Below are positions 25,732 through 34,189 of a DNA stretch of 64,000 nt, in pieces; within the stretch, counting starts at the first letter, position 1; the number at the start of each line of letters is the position of its first letter. A program made the translations under genes and the position numbers. Below the pieces are notes generated by a model, which was given only the letters and a program-made list of their open reading frames with translations, was not told the DNA's origin and ran no database searches. The DNA is from Pseudomonas iranensis (GTDB lineage Bacteria > Pseudomonadota > Gammaproteobacteria > Pseudomonadales > Pseudomonadaceae), in the NCBI RefSeq assembly GCF_014268585.2, contig NZ_CP077092.1:1550001-1614000 (forward strand). The letters are read 5' to 3'.

Positions 25732-28200
25732 ATGATCCGCCGTTCGTTGCCCGCTGTTTTCGCCATGATCTTTGCCGCGCCGTTGCTGGCCGCGCCCGCC
25801 GGTCAGCAGACGCTGTTCAACTTCGTACGCCCGGCCGACGTGGTCAAGGTCGCCACGGAAAACGCCGACCTGCCCCAGGCCAATGCCGAACAGACCGCGG
25901 AAGGCGAAGTGCTGCGCCGGGTGACGTTCAACCCGGTCGCCCGGCCGACCTTGCGCCTGACCCCACAGAGCGGCGCTTGGGACTGGTCGCAGTCCGGCAT
26001 GATGACTCTGCGACTGCAGAGTGCGATGAACTGGGCGGTGACGGTTTATGTGCAGATCCAGAGCAACGATGGCCGCACTCTGGTCAGCCGCGTCGATCTG
26101 CCGGCCGGCCCCGCGCAGACCTTGCTGGTGCCGCTGGTGGCTTCGACGCCGCTGAGCCAGGGCATGAAAGCCGGGCCGCCGATGCCGATGACCGTCGATG
26201 GCCAACGCATCCTGCTGGCCAGTAGCACCGGCGAGATCGACCGCAGCCAAGTGGTCTCGGTGAGTCTGTCGATGGATCAGCCGAAAGTTGCGCAGAGCCT
26301 GTTGCTCGAGCGTTTCGGCGTGCAGGACGGCGAGTCGGTGACGCGCGCGGTGTACGGTAATCTGGTCGACGCATACGGGCAGTCAACCCGCAGTAAATGG
26401 CCGGAAAAAGTCAGCAGCGACGAGCAACTGAAAAGCGCCGCCAGCAAAGAGCAGCAACAGCTGAAAACATGGCTGGCCGAGCGTGAAAAGGCTTCGCTGG
26501 ACAAGTTCGGCGGCTGGAACAAGGGCCCGGCGTTCAAGGCCAGCGGTTTCTTTCGCACGGAAAAACGTGACGGCCGCTGGTATCTGGTGACCCCTGAAGG
26601 CCACCCGTTCTATTCGCTGGGCGTCAACACCGTCAGCCCGCAGGTCAACCAGACCTACGTGGCTGGTCGTGAGTACATGTTCGAATCGTTGCCGAAGAAC
26701 GACGACCCGCTGGCCGCGCATTTCGGCGAGGGCGACAACCGTGGCGGCAACGGTGCCGATCAGGGCCGTGGCTACGGCAACGGCCGCTGGTACGACTTCT
26801 ATGGCGCCAATCTGCAACGCCTGTACGGCGAACCGTGCAAGGCGGACAGCGACAACAAGGCCGGGATTGCCGAAGCGGCGAAGGCGGGGGCGGCTGAAGC
26901 CGGCTCGGTGCAGGCTGCTGAAACTGCAGCGGTGCCTGCCGAGCCAAAATCCGGTATTGCCGAAGCGGCGCAGACCGATGCGGTGCAAGCGTCCAGCGCG
27001 CAAACCACTCCGTGCACAGCCGCAATTGATGAAGAACGCTGGACCCGGCATACCCTCGATCGGCTGCAAGCCTGGGGCTTCAACACGGTGGGCAACTGGA
27101 GCGCGCCGTCGCTGGCTGACGCTGAGCGCGTGCCGTACACCTTGCCGCTGTCGATCGTCGGCGATTACACCAGCATCAGCACCGGCAGCGATTGGTGGGG
27201 CGGCATGCCGGATCCGTTCGATCCGCGTTTCGCCATGGCCACCGAGCGCGCCGTGGCCATTGCCGCCCGCGATCACCGTGACGATCCGTGGCTGATCGGT
27301 TATTACGCCGACAACGAACTGGCCTGGGCTGGCCCTGGCGACGATCCGAAAGCTCGCTACGCGCTGGCCTACGGCACGTTGAAAATGACCACCGACGTGC
27401 CGGCCAAACGCGCCTTTCTCAAGCAATTGCGCGACAAGTACCGCAATCAGGCCGGACTGTCCAAGGCCTGGGGCATCGAGTTGCCGGCGTGGGAGTTGAT
27501 GGAAGATCCGGGCTTCGTGCCGCCATTGCCGAACCCGGAGCATCCGGAGATCGAAGCGGATTTCAAATACTTCCAGAAGGTCTTCGCCGATACCTATTTC
27601 AAGACCATTTCCGATTCGCTGAAATGGCACGCGCCGAACCAGATGCTGCTTGGCGGCCGCTTCGCTATCAGTACGCCTGAAGCCGTGGCCTCCTGCGCGC
27701 AGTACTGCGATGTGTTGAGCTTCAACATGTACACGCTCAAGCCGCAGGACGGTTACGACTTCGCCGCGCTGGCGGGGTTGGACAAGCCGGTGCTGATCAC
27801 CGAATTCAACTTCGGCTCGGCTGACCGAGGGCCGTTCTGGGGCGGCGTGACGCAATTGGCCAAGGAAGAAGATCGCGGGCCGGCTTATGCCAACTTCCTC
27901 AAACAGGCGCTGAGCGAACCGTCGATTGTCGGCGTGCACTGGTTCCAGTATCTCGACCAACCGGTGACCGGGCGTTTGCTCGACGGCGAGAACGGCCATT
28001 TCGGTCTGGTCGGGGTCACTGACCTGCCGTATCAGGGCTTTGTCGAGGCGGTGCGTAAAAGCAATCTGCAGGCGCTGGAGCAGTTGGGCAAGGAGGCGCA
28101 GAAAACCCCGGCGGCGGAAGTGGAAGGCGGGCGCAAGGCCGAGGCTGGCAAAGCTGCGGAGGCTGCACAGGCGGGTGGGCATTCGGGGAATGGTCACTAG
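25732..28200 (+). CDS. Exported GH-A clan glycoside hydrolase (beta-galactosidase/agarase-like)
   Basis: An 822-residue secreted protein with signal peptide MIRRSLPAVFAMIFAAPLLA. An N-terminal beta-sandwich (about 25-200) is followed by a TIM-barrel with the two GH-A glutamates: the likely acid/base E529 in YYADNELAW and the likely nucleophile E691 in LITEFNFG. It resembles beta-agarase/beta-galactosidase-like proteins; the polysaccharide substrate is unknown. A low-complexity Ala/Glu insert with two near repeats (KAGIAEAAKAG and KSGIAEAAQTD) interrupts the barrel at about 366-433, and a second Ala/Glu/Gly tail ends the protein. The gene is monocistronic. Confidence 0.8.
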   Translation: MIRRSLPAVFAMIFAAPLLAAPAGQQTLFNFVRPADVVKVATENADLPQANAEQTAEGEVLRRVTFNPVARPTLRLTPQSGAWDWSQSGMMTLRLQSAMNWAVTVYVQIQSNDGRTLVSRVDLPAGPAQTLLVPLVASTPLSQGMKAGPPMPMTVDGQRILLASSTGEIDRSQVVSVSLSMDQPKVAQSLLLERFGVQDGESVTRAVYGNLVDAYGQSTRSKWPEKVSSDEQLKSAASKEQQQLKTWLAEREKASLDKFGGWNKGPAFKASGFFRTEKRDGRWYLVTPEGHPFYSLGVNTVSPQVNQTYVAGREYMFESLPKNDDPLAAHFGEGDNRGGNGADQGRGYGNGRWYDFYGANLQRLYGEPCKADSDNKAGIAEAAKAGAAEAGSVQAAETAAVPAEPKSGIAEAAQTDAVQASSAQTTPCTAAIDEERWTRHTLDRLQAWGFNTVGNWSAPSLADAERVPYTLPLSIVGDYTSISTGSDWWGGMPDPFDPRFAMATERAVAIAARDHRDDPWLIGYYADNELAWAGPGDDPKARYALAYGTLKMTTDVPAKRAFLKQLRDKYRNQAGLSKAWGIELPAWELMEDPGFVPPLPNPEHPEIEADFKYFQKVFADTYFKTISDSLKWHAPNQMLLGGRFAISTPEAVASCAQYCDVLSFNMYTLKPQDGYDFAALAGLDKPVLITEFNFGSADRGPFWGGVTQLAKEEDRGPAYANFLKQALSEPSIVGVHWFQYLDQPVTGRLLDGENGHFGLVGVTDLPYQGFVEAVRKSNLQALEQLGKEAQKTPAAEVEGGRKAEAGKAAEAAQAGGHSGNGH

Positions 28201-28226
28201 GTTTCCGACCGCGTTATCGTTCTTGG

Positions 28227-28298
28227 CGAGCAGGCTCGCTCCCACAGGGGATCTGCGCTGCTGTTGAGATCCAGTGTGGGAGCGAGCCTGCTCGCGAA
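28227..28298. repeat. REP doublet
   Basis: Inverted REP units at 28227-28245 and 28276-28298, between the glycosidase stop and the beta-lactamase-like gene. Confidence 0.9.
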
Positions 28299-28410
28299 GG
28301 GATCAACACAAATTGCCGATCAACCGTCTGGCCCGCGCCTGTTCCCAAATCCCTCAAGGGCTGGAACAATGCGGGCCACTTTGTAGAGCGTTTTCGCGGG
28401 GGAGTTGCGG

Positions 28411-29556
28411 GTGCAGATTCAGGGACATTACGAGCTTCAATTCGAAGCGTTGCGCGAGGCTTTCGCCGCACTGTTCGACGATCCCCAGGAACGCGGCGCA
28501 GCCCTGTGCATCAAGGTCGGTGGAGAAACCGTCCTCGACCTCTGGTCCGGTACTGCCGACAAGGACGGCGCCGAGGCTTGGCACAGCGACACCATCGCCA
28601 ACCTGTTCTCCTGCACCAAGACCTTCACCGCCGTTACCGCGCTGCAACTGGTGGCCGAAGGCAAGTTGCAACTCGACGCCCCGGTTGCCCGCTACTGGCC
28701 GGAATTCGCCGCCGCCGGCAAAGAATCCGTCACCCTGCGCCAATTGCTTTGCCATCAGGCCGGCTTGCCGGCGCTGCGCGAACTGCTCGCACCTGAAGCC
28801 CTTTACGACTGGCAAACCATGGTCGACGCCCTTGCGGCCGAAGCGCCATGGTGGACGCCGGGCACCGGTCACGGTTATGCCGCGATCACCTACGGTTGGC
28901 TGGTCGGCGAATTGCTGCGTCGCGCCGACGGTCGTGGGCCGGGCGAGTCGATCGTCGCTCGGATCGCCAAACCGTTGGGCCTGGATTTCCATGTGGGCCT
29001 GGCCGACGAAGAGTTTCATCGCGTGGCGCACATTGCCCGTGGCAAGGGCAACGCCGGCGACGCTGCGGCGCAGCGCCTGCTGCAAGTGACCATGCGCGAA
29101 CCGACTGCCATGACCACCCGCGCCTTCACCAATCCGCCGTCAGTGCTGACCAGCACCAACAAGCCGGAATGGCGCCGCATGCAGCAGCCTGCGGCTAACG
29201 GCCACGGCAATGCGCGCAGCCTCGCCGGGTTTTACGCCGGCCTGCTCGACGGCAGCCTGCTCGAGAGCGAGATGCTCGAAGAGCTGACCCGTGAGCACAG
29301 TCTTGGCGATGACAAGACCTTGCTCACCCGCACCCGTTTCGGCCTCGGCTGCATGCTCGATCAACCGGACGTGCCCAACGCCACCTACGGCCTCGGCCCA
29401 CGCGCGTTCGGCCATCCGGGAGCAGGCGGCTCGATCGGTTTTGCTGATCCTGAGCACGATGTGGCTTTCGGTTTCGTGACAAATACCCTGGGGCCTTACG
29501 TTTTGATGGATCCGCGCGCGCAAAAGCTGGCGCGGGTGCTTGCCACTTGTCTGTAA
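28411..29556 (+). CDS. Serine beta-lactamase-family esterase (EstB/class C-like)
   Basis: A 381-residue protein of the class C beta-lactamase/penicillin-binding fold. The nucleophile motif S-x-x-K is FSCTKTF, the Tyr motif is GHGYAAITYGW and the third motif H-x-G is FGHPGAGGS. There is no signal peptide, so it is probably a cytoplasmic esterase of the EstB kind rather than an antibiotic hydrolase. I chose GTG at 28411: the GGGGGAG at 28398-28404 is 6 bases from it but abuts the alternative TTG at 28405. Confidence 0.88.
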   Translation: MQIQGHYELQFEALREAFAALFDDPQERGAALCIKVGGETVLDLWSGTADKDGAEAWHSDTIANLFSCTKTFTAVTALQLVAEGKLQLDAPVARYWPEFAAAGKESVTLRQLLCHQAGLPALRELLAPEALYDWQTMVDALAAEAPWWTPGTGHGYAAITYGWLVGELLRRADGRGPGESIVARIAKPLGLDFHVGLADEEFHRVAHIARGKGNAGDAAAQRLLQVTMREPTAMTTRAFTNPPSVLTSTNKPEWRRMQQPAANGHGNARSLAGFYAGLLDGSLLESEMLEELTREHSLGDDKTLLTRTRFGLGCMLDQPDVPNATYGLGPRAFGHPGAGGSIGFADPEHDVAFGFVTNTLGPYVLMDPRAQKLARVLATCL

Positions 29557-29669
29557 AGCTTCAACAGAGGTTCCAGGGTCGGAACCTCGAAGGGATTTTC
29601 GTTTCAAAACGGCTGTTTATCCGGGCGAAAGTGCTCTGATTTTTCATTACTTCATTTTGTGGATTTTCA

Positions 29670-30773
29670 ATGTCATCTAAAAAGACCCTCGCCCTGGCCC
29701 TGTGTGTAGCGATCACCGGTTGCGCACAGACTCCGAAAAACGATGCAGATGGCGGCAGTTGGTGGCCATTCGGTTCTTCCGACAAAGTCGCGGCCAAAGA
29801 TTCGACTTCGGCTCCAGCTCCTTTGAAACCTGCGGCGACCGCGCCAGTGGCCAAGGCTGAGAGCAGCAACCCGTGGTACTGGCCGTTCGGTTCCAGCGAT
29901 GAAGCGGTCAAGGCTGATCTGAAAGCCGAGGTCAAACCTGAAGCCAAACCGGTCGAGGTGGCCAAAGCCGAGGCGCAGTCCAATGGCAAATGGTGGTGGC
30001 CGTTCGGCGGCAAGGACCAGCCAACCGCCAAAGCCGTGCCGATGCCGGATCCGAAGGTGACTCAGGCCTGGCTGGATGACTACGAGCCGCGTCTGCGTGA
30101 AGCGGTGAAGGACAGCAATCTGCAACTCGAGCGTCGCGACAATGTGCTGGTAGTGACGGCGCCGGTCGAAGGCTCGTTCAATCCAGACCGCCCGGCGATG
30201 CTGCTGCCGGTCACCCTTGGCCCGTTCACTCGCGTAGCGAAAATCCTTGAAGCCGACCCGAAAACCGCAGTTCTGGTGCTCGGTCACAGCGATACCAGCG
30301 GTGCTGCGCCGGCCAACGTCAAACTGAGCCAGGAGCGTGCGCAATCGGTGGCGGCGATCTTCCGCCTCAGCGGCTTGCAACGTGATCGCCTGATGCTGCG
30401 CGGCATGGGTTCCGAAGCGCCGCGTGCGGCCAACGACAGCGTTGAAGGCCGTGCCTTGAACCGTCGCGTCGAACTGCTGGTGACTCCGCAGAACACCATG
30501 GTTGCGCTGCTGAGCAAATACAACATGCCAGCACCGAAGCCTGTAACGATGGTCGCTGCGCAAGACGTCAAGCCAGTTGCCAAACCGGTTACCCCGGCGC
30601 CTGCGGCGAAAAAAGCCGCTGTGCCGGCGGCGAAAAAGGCGCCAGCCAAGAAAACCGCCGCCAAGGCTCCTGCGAAGAAGGCACCGGCCAAGGCTCCAGC
30701 GAAAAAAACTGCACCAGCCAAAGCCGCCGCGACCGACAAGAAAGTCGCCGCAGCCGACGCCGCCAAGAAGTGA
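29670..30773 (+). CDS. OmpA-like lipoprotein with Trp-Pro-Phe-Gly repeats and H1-like Lys/Ala/Pro tail
   Basis: A 367-residue protein in four parts. The lipobox is AITGC. Residues about 28-115 hold three spaced aromatic repeats (SWWPFGSSDK, YWPFGSSDE, WWWPFGGKDQ) in Ala/Lys/Pro linkers. An OmpA-like domain follows (about 130-275) with LGHSDTSGAAPANVKLSQERA and ALNRRVELLV. The last 75 residues repeat K-K-A-P-A-K-K and A-P-A-K units, like histone H1 or AlgP tails. If exported, the tail could bind peptidoglycan, teichoic-like or nucleic polyanions. It is followed 25 bases later by pdxH. Confidence 0.8.
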   Translation: MSSKKTLALALCVAITGCAQTPKNDADGGSWWPFGSSDKVAAKDSTSAPAPLKPAATAPVAKAESSNPWYWPFGSSDEAVKADLKAEVKPEAKPVEVAKAEAQSNGKWWWPFGGKDQPTAKAVPMPDPKVTQAWLDDYEPRLREAVKDSNLQLERRDNVLVVTAPVEGSFNPDRPAMLLPVTLGPFTRVAKILEADPKTAVLVLGHSDTSGAAPANVKLSQERAQSVAAIFRLSGLQRDRLMLRGMGSEAPRAANDSVEGRALNRRVELLVTPQNTMVALLSKYNMPAPKPVTMVAAQDVKPVAKPVTPAPAAKKAAVPAAKKAPAKKTAAKAPAKKAPAKAPAKKTAPAKAAATDKKVAAADAAKK

Positions 30774-30797
30774 TCCGCTAACGAAAAGGAATCCGCC

Positions 30798-31445
30798 ATG
30801 ACCCAGGCTCTGGCCGATATGCGTCGCGACTACACCCGTGACGGTTTGACCGAGGCGCAAGCCCCGGCCGAGCCGTTTGCGCTGTTTCACCAGTGGTTCG
30901 CCGATGCGGTGAAAACCGAGCAGGCGCCGGTAGAAGCCAATGCCATGACCCTGGCCACGGTTGATGCCGACGGTCGTCCGCATTGCCGCATTTTGTTGCT
31001 CAAGGGCCTGGACGAGCAGGGCTTCACCTTCTTCACCAACTACGACAGCGCCAAGGGCCAGCATCTGGCGGCCAACCCGTTTGCCGCCATGACCTTCTTC
31101 TGGCCAACCCTGGAGCGCCAGGTGCGCATCGAGGGGCGGGTGGTCAAGGTCACGGCGCAAGAGTCCGACGCGTATTATCAGGTGCGTCCGCTGGGCAGCC
31201 GCCTCGGCGCTTGGGCCTCGCCGCAGAGCCGAGTCATCAACGGTCGTGGTGAGCTGGAGGATTTGCTCAAGGCCACCGAGCAACGCTTCAGCGACAGCCA
31301 GCCGCACTGCCCGGAACATTGGGGTGGTTACCGCTTGTTGCCCGAGCGCATCGAATTCTGGCAGGGCCGTCCGAGCCGCCTGCACGATCGCCTCAACTAC
31401 CGCCTCCAGGGCACCGAGTGGATTCTGGAACGACTGGCACCCTGA
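30798..31445 (+). CDS. pdxH: Pyridoxamine 5'-phosphate oxidase
   Basis: A 215-residue FMN-dependent oxidase that makes pyridoxal 5'-phosphate from PNP or PMP. Family landmarks: [33 protein letters not shown] (FMN site), [14 protein letters not shown], and the C-terminal [17 protein letters not shown] with ERLAP at the end, as in nearly all PdxH. AAAGGAA precedes the ATG. It sits directly after the OmpA-like gene on the same strand. Confidence 0.98.
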   Translation: MTQALADMRRDYTRDGLTEAQAPAEPFALFHQWFADAVKTEQAPVEANAMTLATVDADGRPHCRILLLKGLDEQGFTFFTNYDSAKGQHLAANPFAAMTFFWPTLERQVRIEGRVVKVTAQESDAYYQVRPLGSRLGAWASPQSRVINGRGELEDLLKATEQRFSDSQPHCPEHWGGYRLLPERIEFWQGRPSRLHDRLNYRLQGTEWILERLAP

Positions 31446-31625
31446 GCAGTCTACCGAGCGAGATAAACGCGGATGGCGCAGGATCGCTGATTTGACGCTA
31501 CCTTGAGTGGACGCTCGCGGGCATCTGTACCAGGCCTGAATGGAAGCCAATTTTATCCGGATGGTGTCGTGACAGGCGCCAGGCCACGGGGTTTAATGAA
31601 CACATGTTCTTTTGGAGTTGATGCT

Positions 31626-32090
31626 ATGCGTAAGTCTGTTCTGCTGGTTGCTTCTTTTTCGACGATGGCGATGTTGCTGACCGGCTGCCAATCGAGCCTC
31701 ACCGGCGACTCCTACTCCCGTGACGAAGCGCGTCGTGTGCAGACGATTCGCATGGGCACCATCGAATCCCTGCGCCCGGTAAAAATCGAAGGCACCAAGA
31801 CCCCGATCGGCGGCGCAGCAGGCGCAGTGGTCGGCGGCGTCGGCGGTAGCGCCATCGGCGGCGGCAAGGGCAGCATTGTTGCTGCGGTCATCGGTGCAGT
31901 GGCTGGCGGCCTGCTAGGCTCGGCCACCGAAGAAGGCCTGACCCGCACCCAGGGCGTGGAAATCACCGTCCGCGAAGACGACGGCAGCATGCGCGCCTAT
32001 GTGCAGCAGGTTCAGGAGAATGAAGTATTCCGCGTTGGCGAGCGGGTACGGATCTCCACCGTTGGCGGAACCAGCCGCGTTTCGCACTAA
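31626..32090 (+). CDS. slyB: Glycine-zipper outer-membrane lipoprotein, SlyB-like
   Basis: A 154-residue lipoprotein with lipobox MLLTGC. The middle is a 17-kDa-antigen-type glycine zipper (GGAAGAVVGGVGGSAIGGGKGS...IGAVAGGLLGSATEE) that inserts in or lines the outer membrane. The C-terminal SH3-like part reads ITVREDDGSMRAYVQQ. SlyB stabilises the outer membrane under Mg2+ limitation in enterobacteria. I chose ATG 31626 with GGAG upstream rather than the open frame before it. I found no PhoP box. Confidence 0.85.
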   Translation: MRKSVLLVASFSTMAMLLTGCQSSLTGDSYSRDEARRVQTIRMGTIESLRPVKIEGTKTPIGGAAGAVVGGVGGSAIGGGKGSIVAAVIGAVAGGLLGSATEEGLTRTQGVEITVREDDGSMRAYVQQVQENEVFRVGERVRISTVGGTSRVSH

Positions 32091-32110
32091 GCGGGAAGCT
32101 GGGTAAAAGA

Positions 32111-32147
32111 AAACCCCGATCAGGTGACTGGTCGGGGTTTTTCTTTG
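32111..32147 (+). terminator. Terminator after slyB
   Basis: AACCCCGA... / TCGGGGTT stem followed by TTTTCTTTGTTT. The A run on the other side makes it potentially bidirectional for the converging small-protein gene. Confidence 0.85.
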
Positions 32148-32163
32148 TTTGTGAATTGCTCAT

Positions 32164-32415
32164 TCAGTATGTGGAGCAGGTGCCCATGAAGTATTCGAGG
32201 CCCTTTGGAAAACTGACGTTGAGCAGGGTTTCCAATGCGGTTACCTGATCCTGAGTCAACAACAGCTCGCCGGGTTCCACCTCATCCAAGGGCTTGGATT
32301 CAATGAGCTGGGCCACTTTTTCATTCATCTCGCTGCCTGTGATATCCAGCTCGAATTGCAAGGAGTCATCTTGGACTTCGTCAGGGAAGAATCCGGTAAT
32401 CGAAAGAAAGCGCAT
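32164..32415 (-). CDS. Small acidic protein of the bacteriocin island (copy 2)
   Basis: An 83-residue acidic protein beginning MRFLSITGFF. Its second half (LLTQDQVTALETLLNVSFPKGLEYFMGTCS) parallels the protein at 32745-32981 (DLNQNQVQAFEKLMQISIADSRYYFQLTC), so the two are distant paralogues. I recall such small proteins next to S-type pyocin genes in pseudomonads but cannot name a function. They could be extra or orphan immunity proteins. It is the last gene of the island. No strong ribosome-binding site is visible (weak GGGATGAG). Confidence 0.65.
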   Translation of the reverse strand: MRFLSITGFFPDEVQDDSLQFELDITGSEMNEKVAQLIESKPLDEVEPGELLLTQDQVTALETLLNVSFPKGLEYFMGTCSTY

Positions 32416-32435
32416 GAAGAACTCATCCCGGTTAT

Positions 32436-32681
32436 TTAACTGTAATCAAACGAAATCTGGTAGTCGCAGGTATTCAGAGTGATTTGATGTTGAAAGTACG
32501 GCTGAATGCTAGCTACCCACTTTTCGATGACGTTGAAGCCGCCATTATTGATGCTGCCTTCCACCGGAATACTCAGAGCATTCAAAACTGATTCATCGTC
32601 CCCCAGATCTTTTGACGATTCCTCGCCCTGAATTTGTAGGGTTGCTGTGTCGTACCACTCCAGCCTCAATACCAGACCCAT
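32436..32681 (-). CDS. Colicin E3/cloacin-type immunity protein
   Basis: An 81-residue acidic protein that matches the ImmE3/cloacin immunity family along its length. Landmarks: MGLVLRLEWYDTATLQIQGE, SKDLGDDESVLNALSIP, INNGGFNVIEKWV, IQPYFQHQI and the end YQISFDYS, each with a clear counterpart in ImmE3. It should bind and inhibit the C-terminal rRNase domain of the toxin encoded upstream. GAGGAAG precedes the ATG. The coding sequence is visibly AT-richer than its surroundings. Confidence 0.9.
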   Translation of the reverse strand: MGLVLRLEWYDTATLQIQGEESSKDLGDDESVLNALSIPVEGSINNGGFNVIEKWVASIQPYFQHQITLNTCDYQISFDYS

Positions 32682-32744
32682 TTCTTCCTCGCAGATACTT
32701 TGATGTTGCTTTTATTTTTTGTTCTTCACATTGCTCGCTTACGG

Positions 32745-32981
32745 CTAATCGGGGCCGTTACATGTCAGCTGAAAGTAATAGCGTGAATCTGCGATTGATA
32801 TCTGCATCAGTTTTTCAAAGGCTTGAACTTGATTCTGATTCAAATCGTAGCCTTCCCACCCTTGCTGCTTGGTCGTCCAACCCATAATCGACTTAATGTG
32901 CTCCGCATACTCTTTGGGTATTTCGGTTACCGATACTTGGTAATCAGTCTGCTTATCAAAAGCTTCTATCAAAAATCTCAA
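32745..32981 (-). CDS. Small protein coupled to the pyocin toxin (copy 1)
   Basis: A 78-residue protein whose start overlaps the toxin stop by 4 bases (ATGA), the position normally taken by the immunity gene. It reads MRFLIEAFDKQTDYQVSV...IMGWTTKQQGWEGYDLNQNQVQAFEKL...FQLTC. It does not resemble ImmE3, which is encoded next downstream, but is a distant paralogue of the protein at 32164-32415. It may be an immunity protein for another toxin variant, a toxin co-factor, or an orphan left by module exchange. I do not assign a function. Confidence 0.7.
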   Translation of the reverse strand: MRFLIEAFDKQTDYQVSVTEIPKEYAEHIKSIMGWTTKQQGWEGYDLNQNQVQAFEKLMQISIADSRYYFQLTCNGPD

Positions 32982-34189
32982 GGCTCAACGCTCCGTTTTT
33001 TTCCTTTCTTCGAGTTTTTATTCTTTTTTGTAGACGTGGGCTCACCAGTCGCTGGATCGAATTCCCCGATGTGGTTTCCCCGAGGATCATATTTTTCAAT
33101 CGTTCCGTGCATGGAGTCCCATTCAAGAATATGCCCTTTGGCGGTTTTCCATCTTTTGCGTTTTGAACCACCGCCTTGGACTACTGTTTTACGGCCGACG
33201 ATTCTGGCATCGGGAAAAGCTGGCAGTATGTCAGGCGGCGGATGATATTCGTGATCACCAGCGCGAGTACTGATGACGATGTAGACCGGTTTAATACTAG
33301 ATCCGGCCGGAAACACCAAAATAAAGTCTTTGTACTCCGGCGGATAAACCGGATTCACCAATATTCCGTCCGCCGCCTTCGTCGGTGGATACACCCAGAT
33401 ATGCGGTGTCTGCGGTGCGGCCTCCAGCGCTGGAATGCCTAGAATGTCCGAGCCATCCACCGCCGGGGTCCAGAGCAGTTCGACGCCTTCACCCAGATCC
33501 GCAACGAACCGGTCGCCGCGCGCAGTGAATTGCACGACATCAACCATTTCCCAACCGCGGTTCTTACCGGTGTAGAAACCGTAACCCTTGAGGCTGCCAT
33601 CGGCCTGTTGCTCGACGCGCAGGCGTACGCGGGTTCGAGCTTGTTTGAGCGTGTTCAGTTGCTCGTCGGTATAGAGCGCGCTGTCGCCCAGGCTTGACGG
33701 CATCAGCAGCGCAACGAGGCCCACCAAAGACGCAGCGGCTGCGCTTGATGCGAGCGCTGGCAGCGCTTCAAAAGCCGAACCTGCCAGGGCCAGACTGCCG
33801 AACCCGACCGGGATGGCGTTGGCGCTGATTTTCTTGAGAGGAATGCCGCCGCTTTCGTCGACTTCGCGCGCGCCGAGCAGAATCAGCTCGCCGTAATCCT
33901 TCAGGCTGTCGGTCGGCACCATGCCGGAGGGATTGCTGTAATCGATAATCGCATCCGGCAGCTTGCAGGACTTGGCGAATACACAGCCGGCACGCACGGC
34001 TTCAGGTTTTTTCGCCGCCACTTCACGGCTGTGCTCGAAAGCCTCCTGCCGCGCCAGCATCGCGTCGTAAGCGTTTTGCCCGGCTTCGCGCTCGGCCAGT
34101 TCTGCCGCCGTCATATACCGCCAGGTAACGTGATGTCCGTCGCCCTGCGGTGGGTTTTGCACCCGGGGAATGTCCTTGTTCCGCGCCAC
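32978..34189 (-). CDS. Short S-type pyocin with colicin-E3-type 16S rRNase domain
   Basis: A 403-residue toxin starting at GTG 34189 with AAGGAAGGGA upstream. Residues 1-65 are polar and helical; 66-75 has a Cys pair (GCVFAKSC). A hydrophobic helix follows at about 122-165 and the pyocin-S translocation domain at about 187-307 (PHIWVYPPTK...PVYIVIST). The C-terminal domain (about 313-403) matches the E3 ribonuclease: DHEYHPPP, KRWKTAKGHILEWDSMHG, then GEFDPATG. Catalytic residues line up as D358, H361 and E365, with a possible C-terminal Arg399. It should cleave 16S rRNA at the decoding site. There is no large receptor-binding domain. Confidence 0.9.
   Translation of the reverse strand: MARNKDIPRVQNPPQGDGHHVTWRYMTAAELAEREAGQNAYDAMLARQEAFEHSREVAAKKPEAVRAGCVFAKSCKLPDAIIDYSNPSGMVPTDSLKDYGELILLGAREVDESGGIPLKKISANAIPVGFGSLALAGSAFEALPALASSAAAASLVGLVALLMPSSLGDSALYTDEQLNTLKQARTRVRLRVEQQADGSLKGYGFYTGKNRGWEMVDVVQFTARGDRFVADLGEGVELLWTPAVDGSDILGIPALEAAPQTPHIWVYPPTKAADGILVNPVYPPEYKDFILVFPAGSSIKPVYIVISTRAGDHEYHPPPDILPAFPDARIVGRKTVVQGGGSKRKRWKTAKGHILEWDSMHGTIEKYDPRGNHIGEFDPATGEPTSTKKNKNSKKGKKRSVEP

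Noticed and set aside
26383..28245. 620-codon minus-strand frame opposite the glycosidase
   Set aside because: Shadow frame; starts in the REP region and has no family motif.
29673..31550. 625-codon minus-strand frame opposite the OmpA-like gene and pdxH
   Set aside because: Crosses two real genes; Gly/Arg/Phe runs come from the complement of Lys/Ala repeats.
33176..33442. Plus-strand frame within the pyocin gene
   Set aside because: Shadow of the toxin C-terminal domain, whose E3 motifs are clear on the minus strand.
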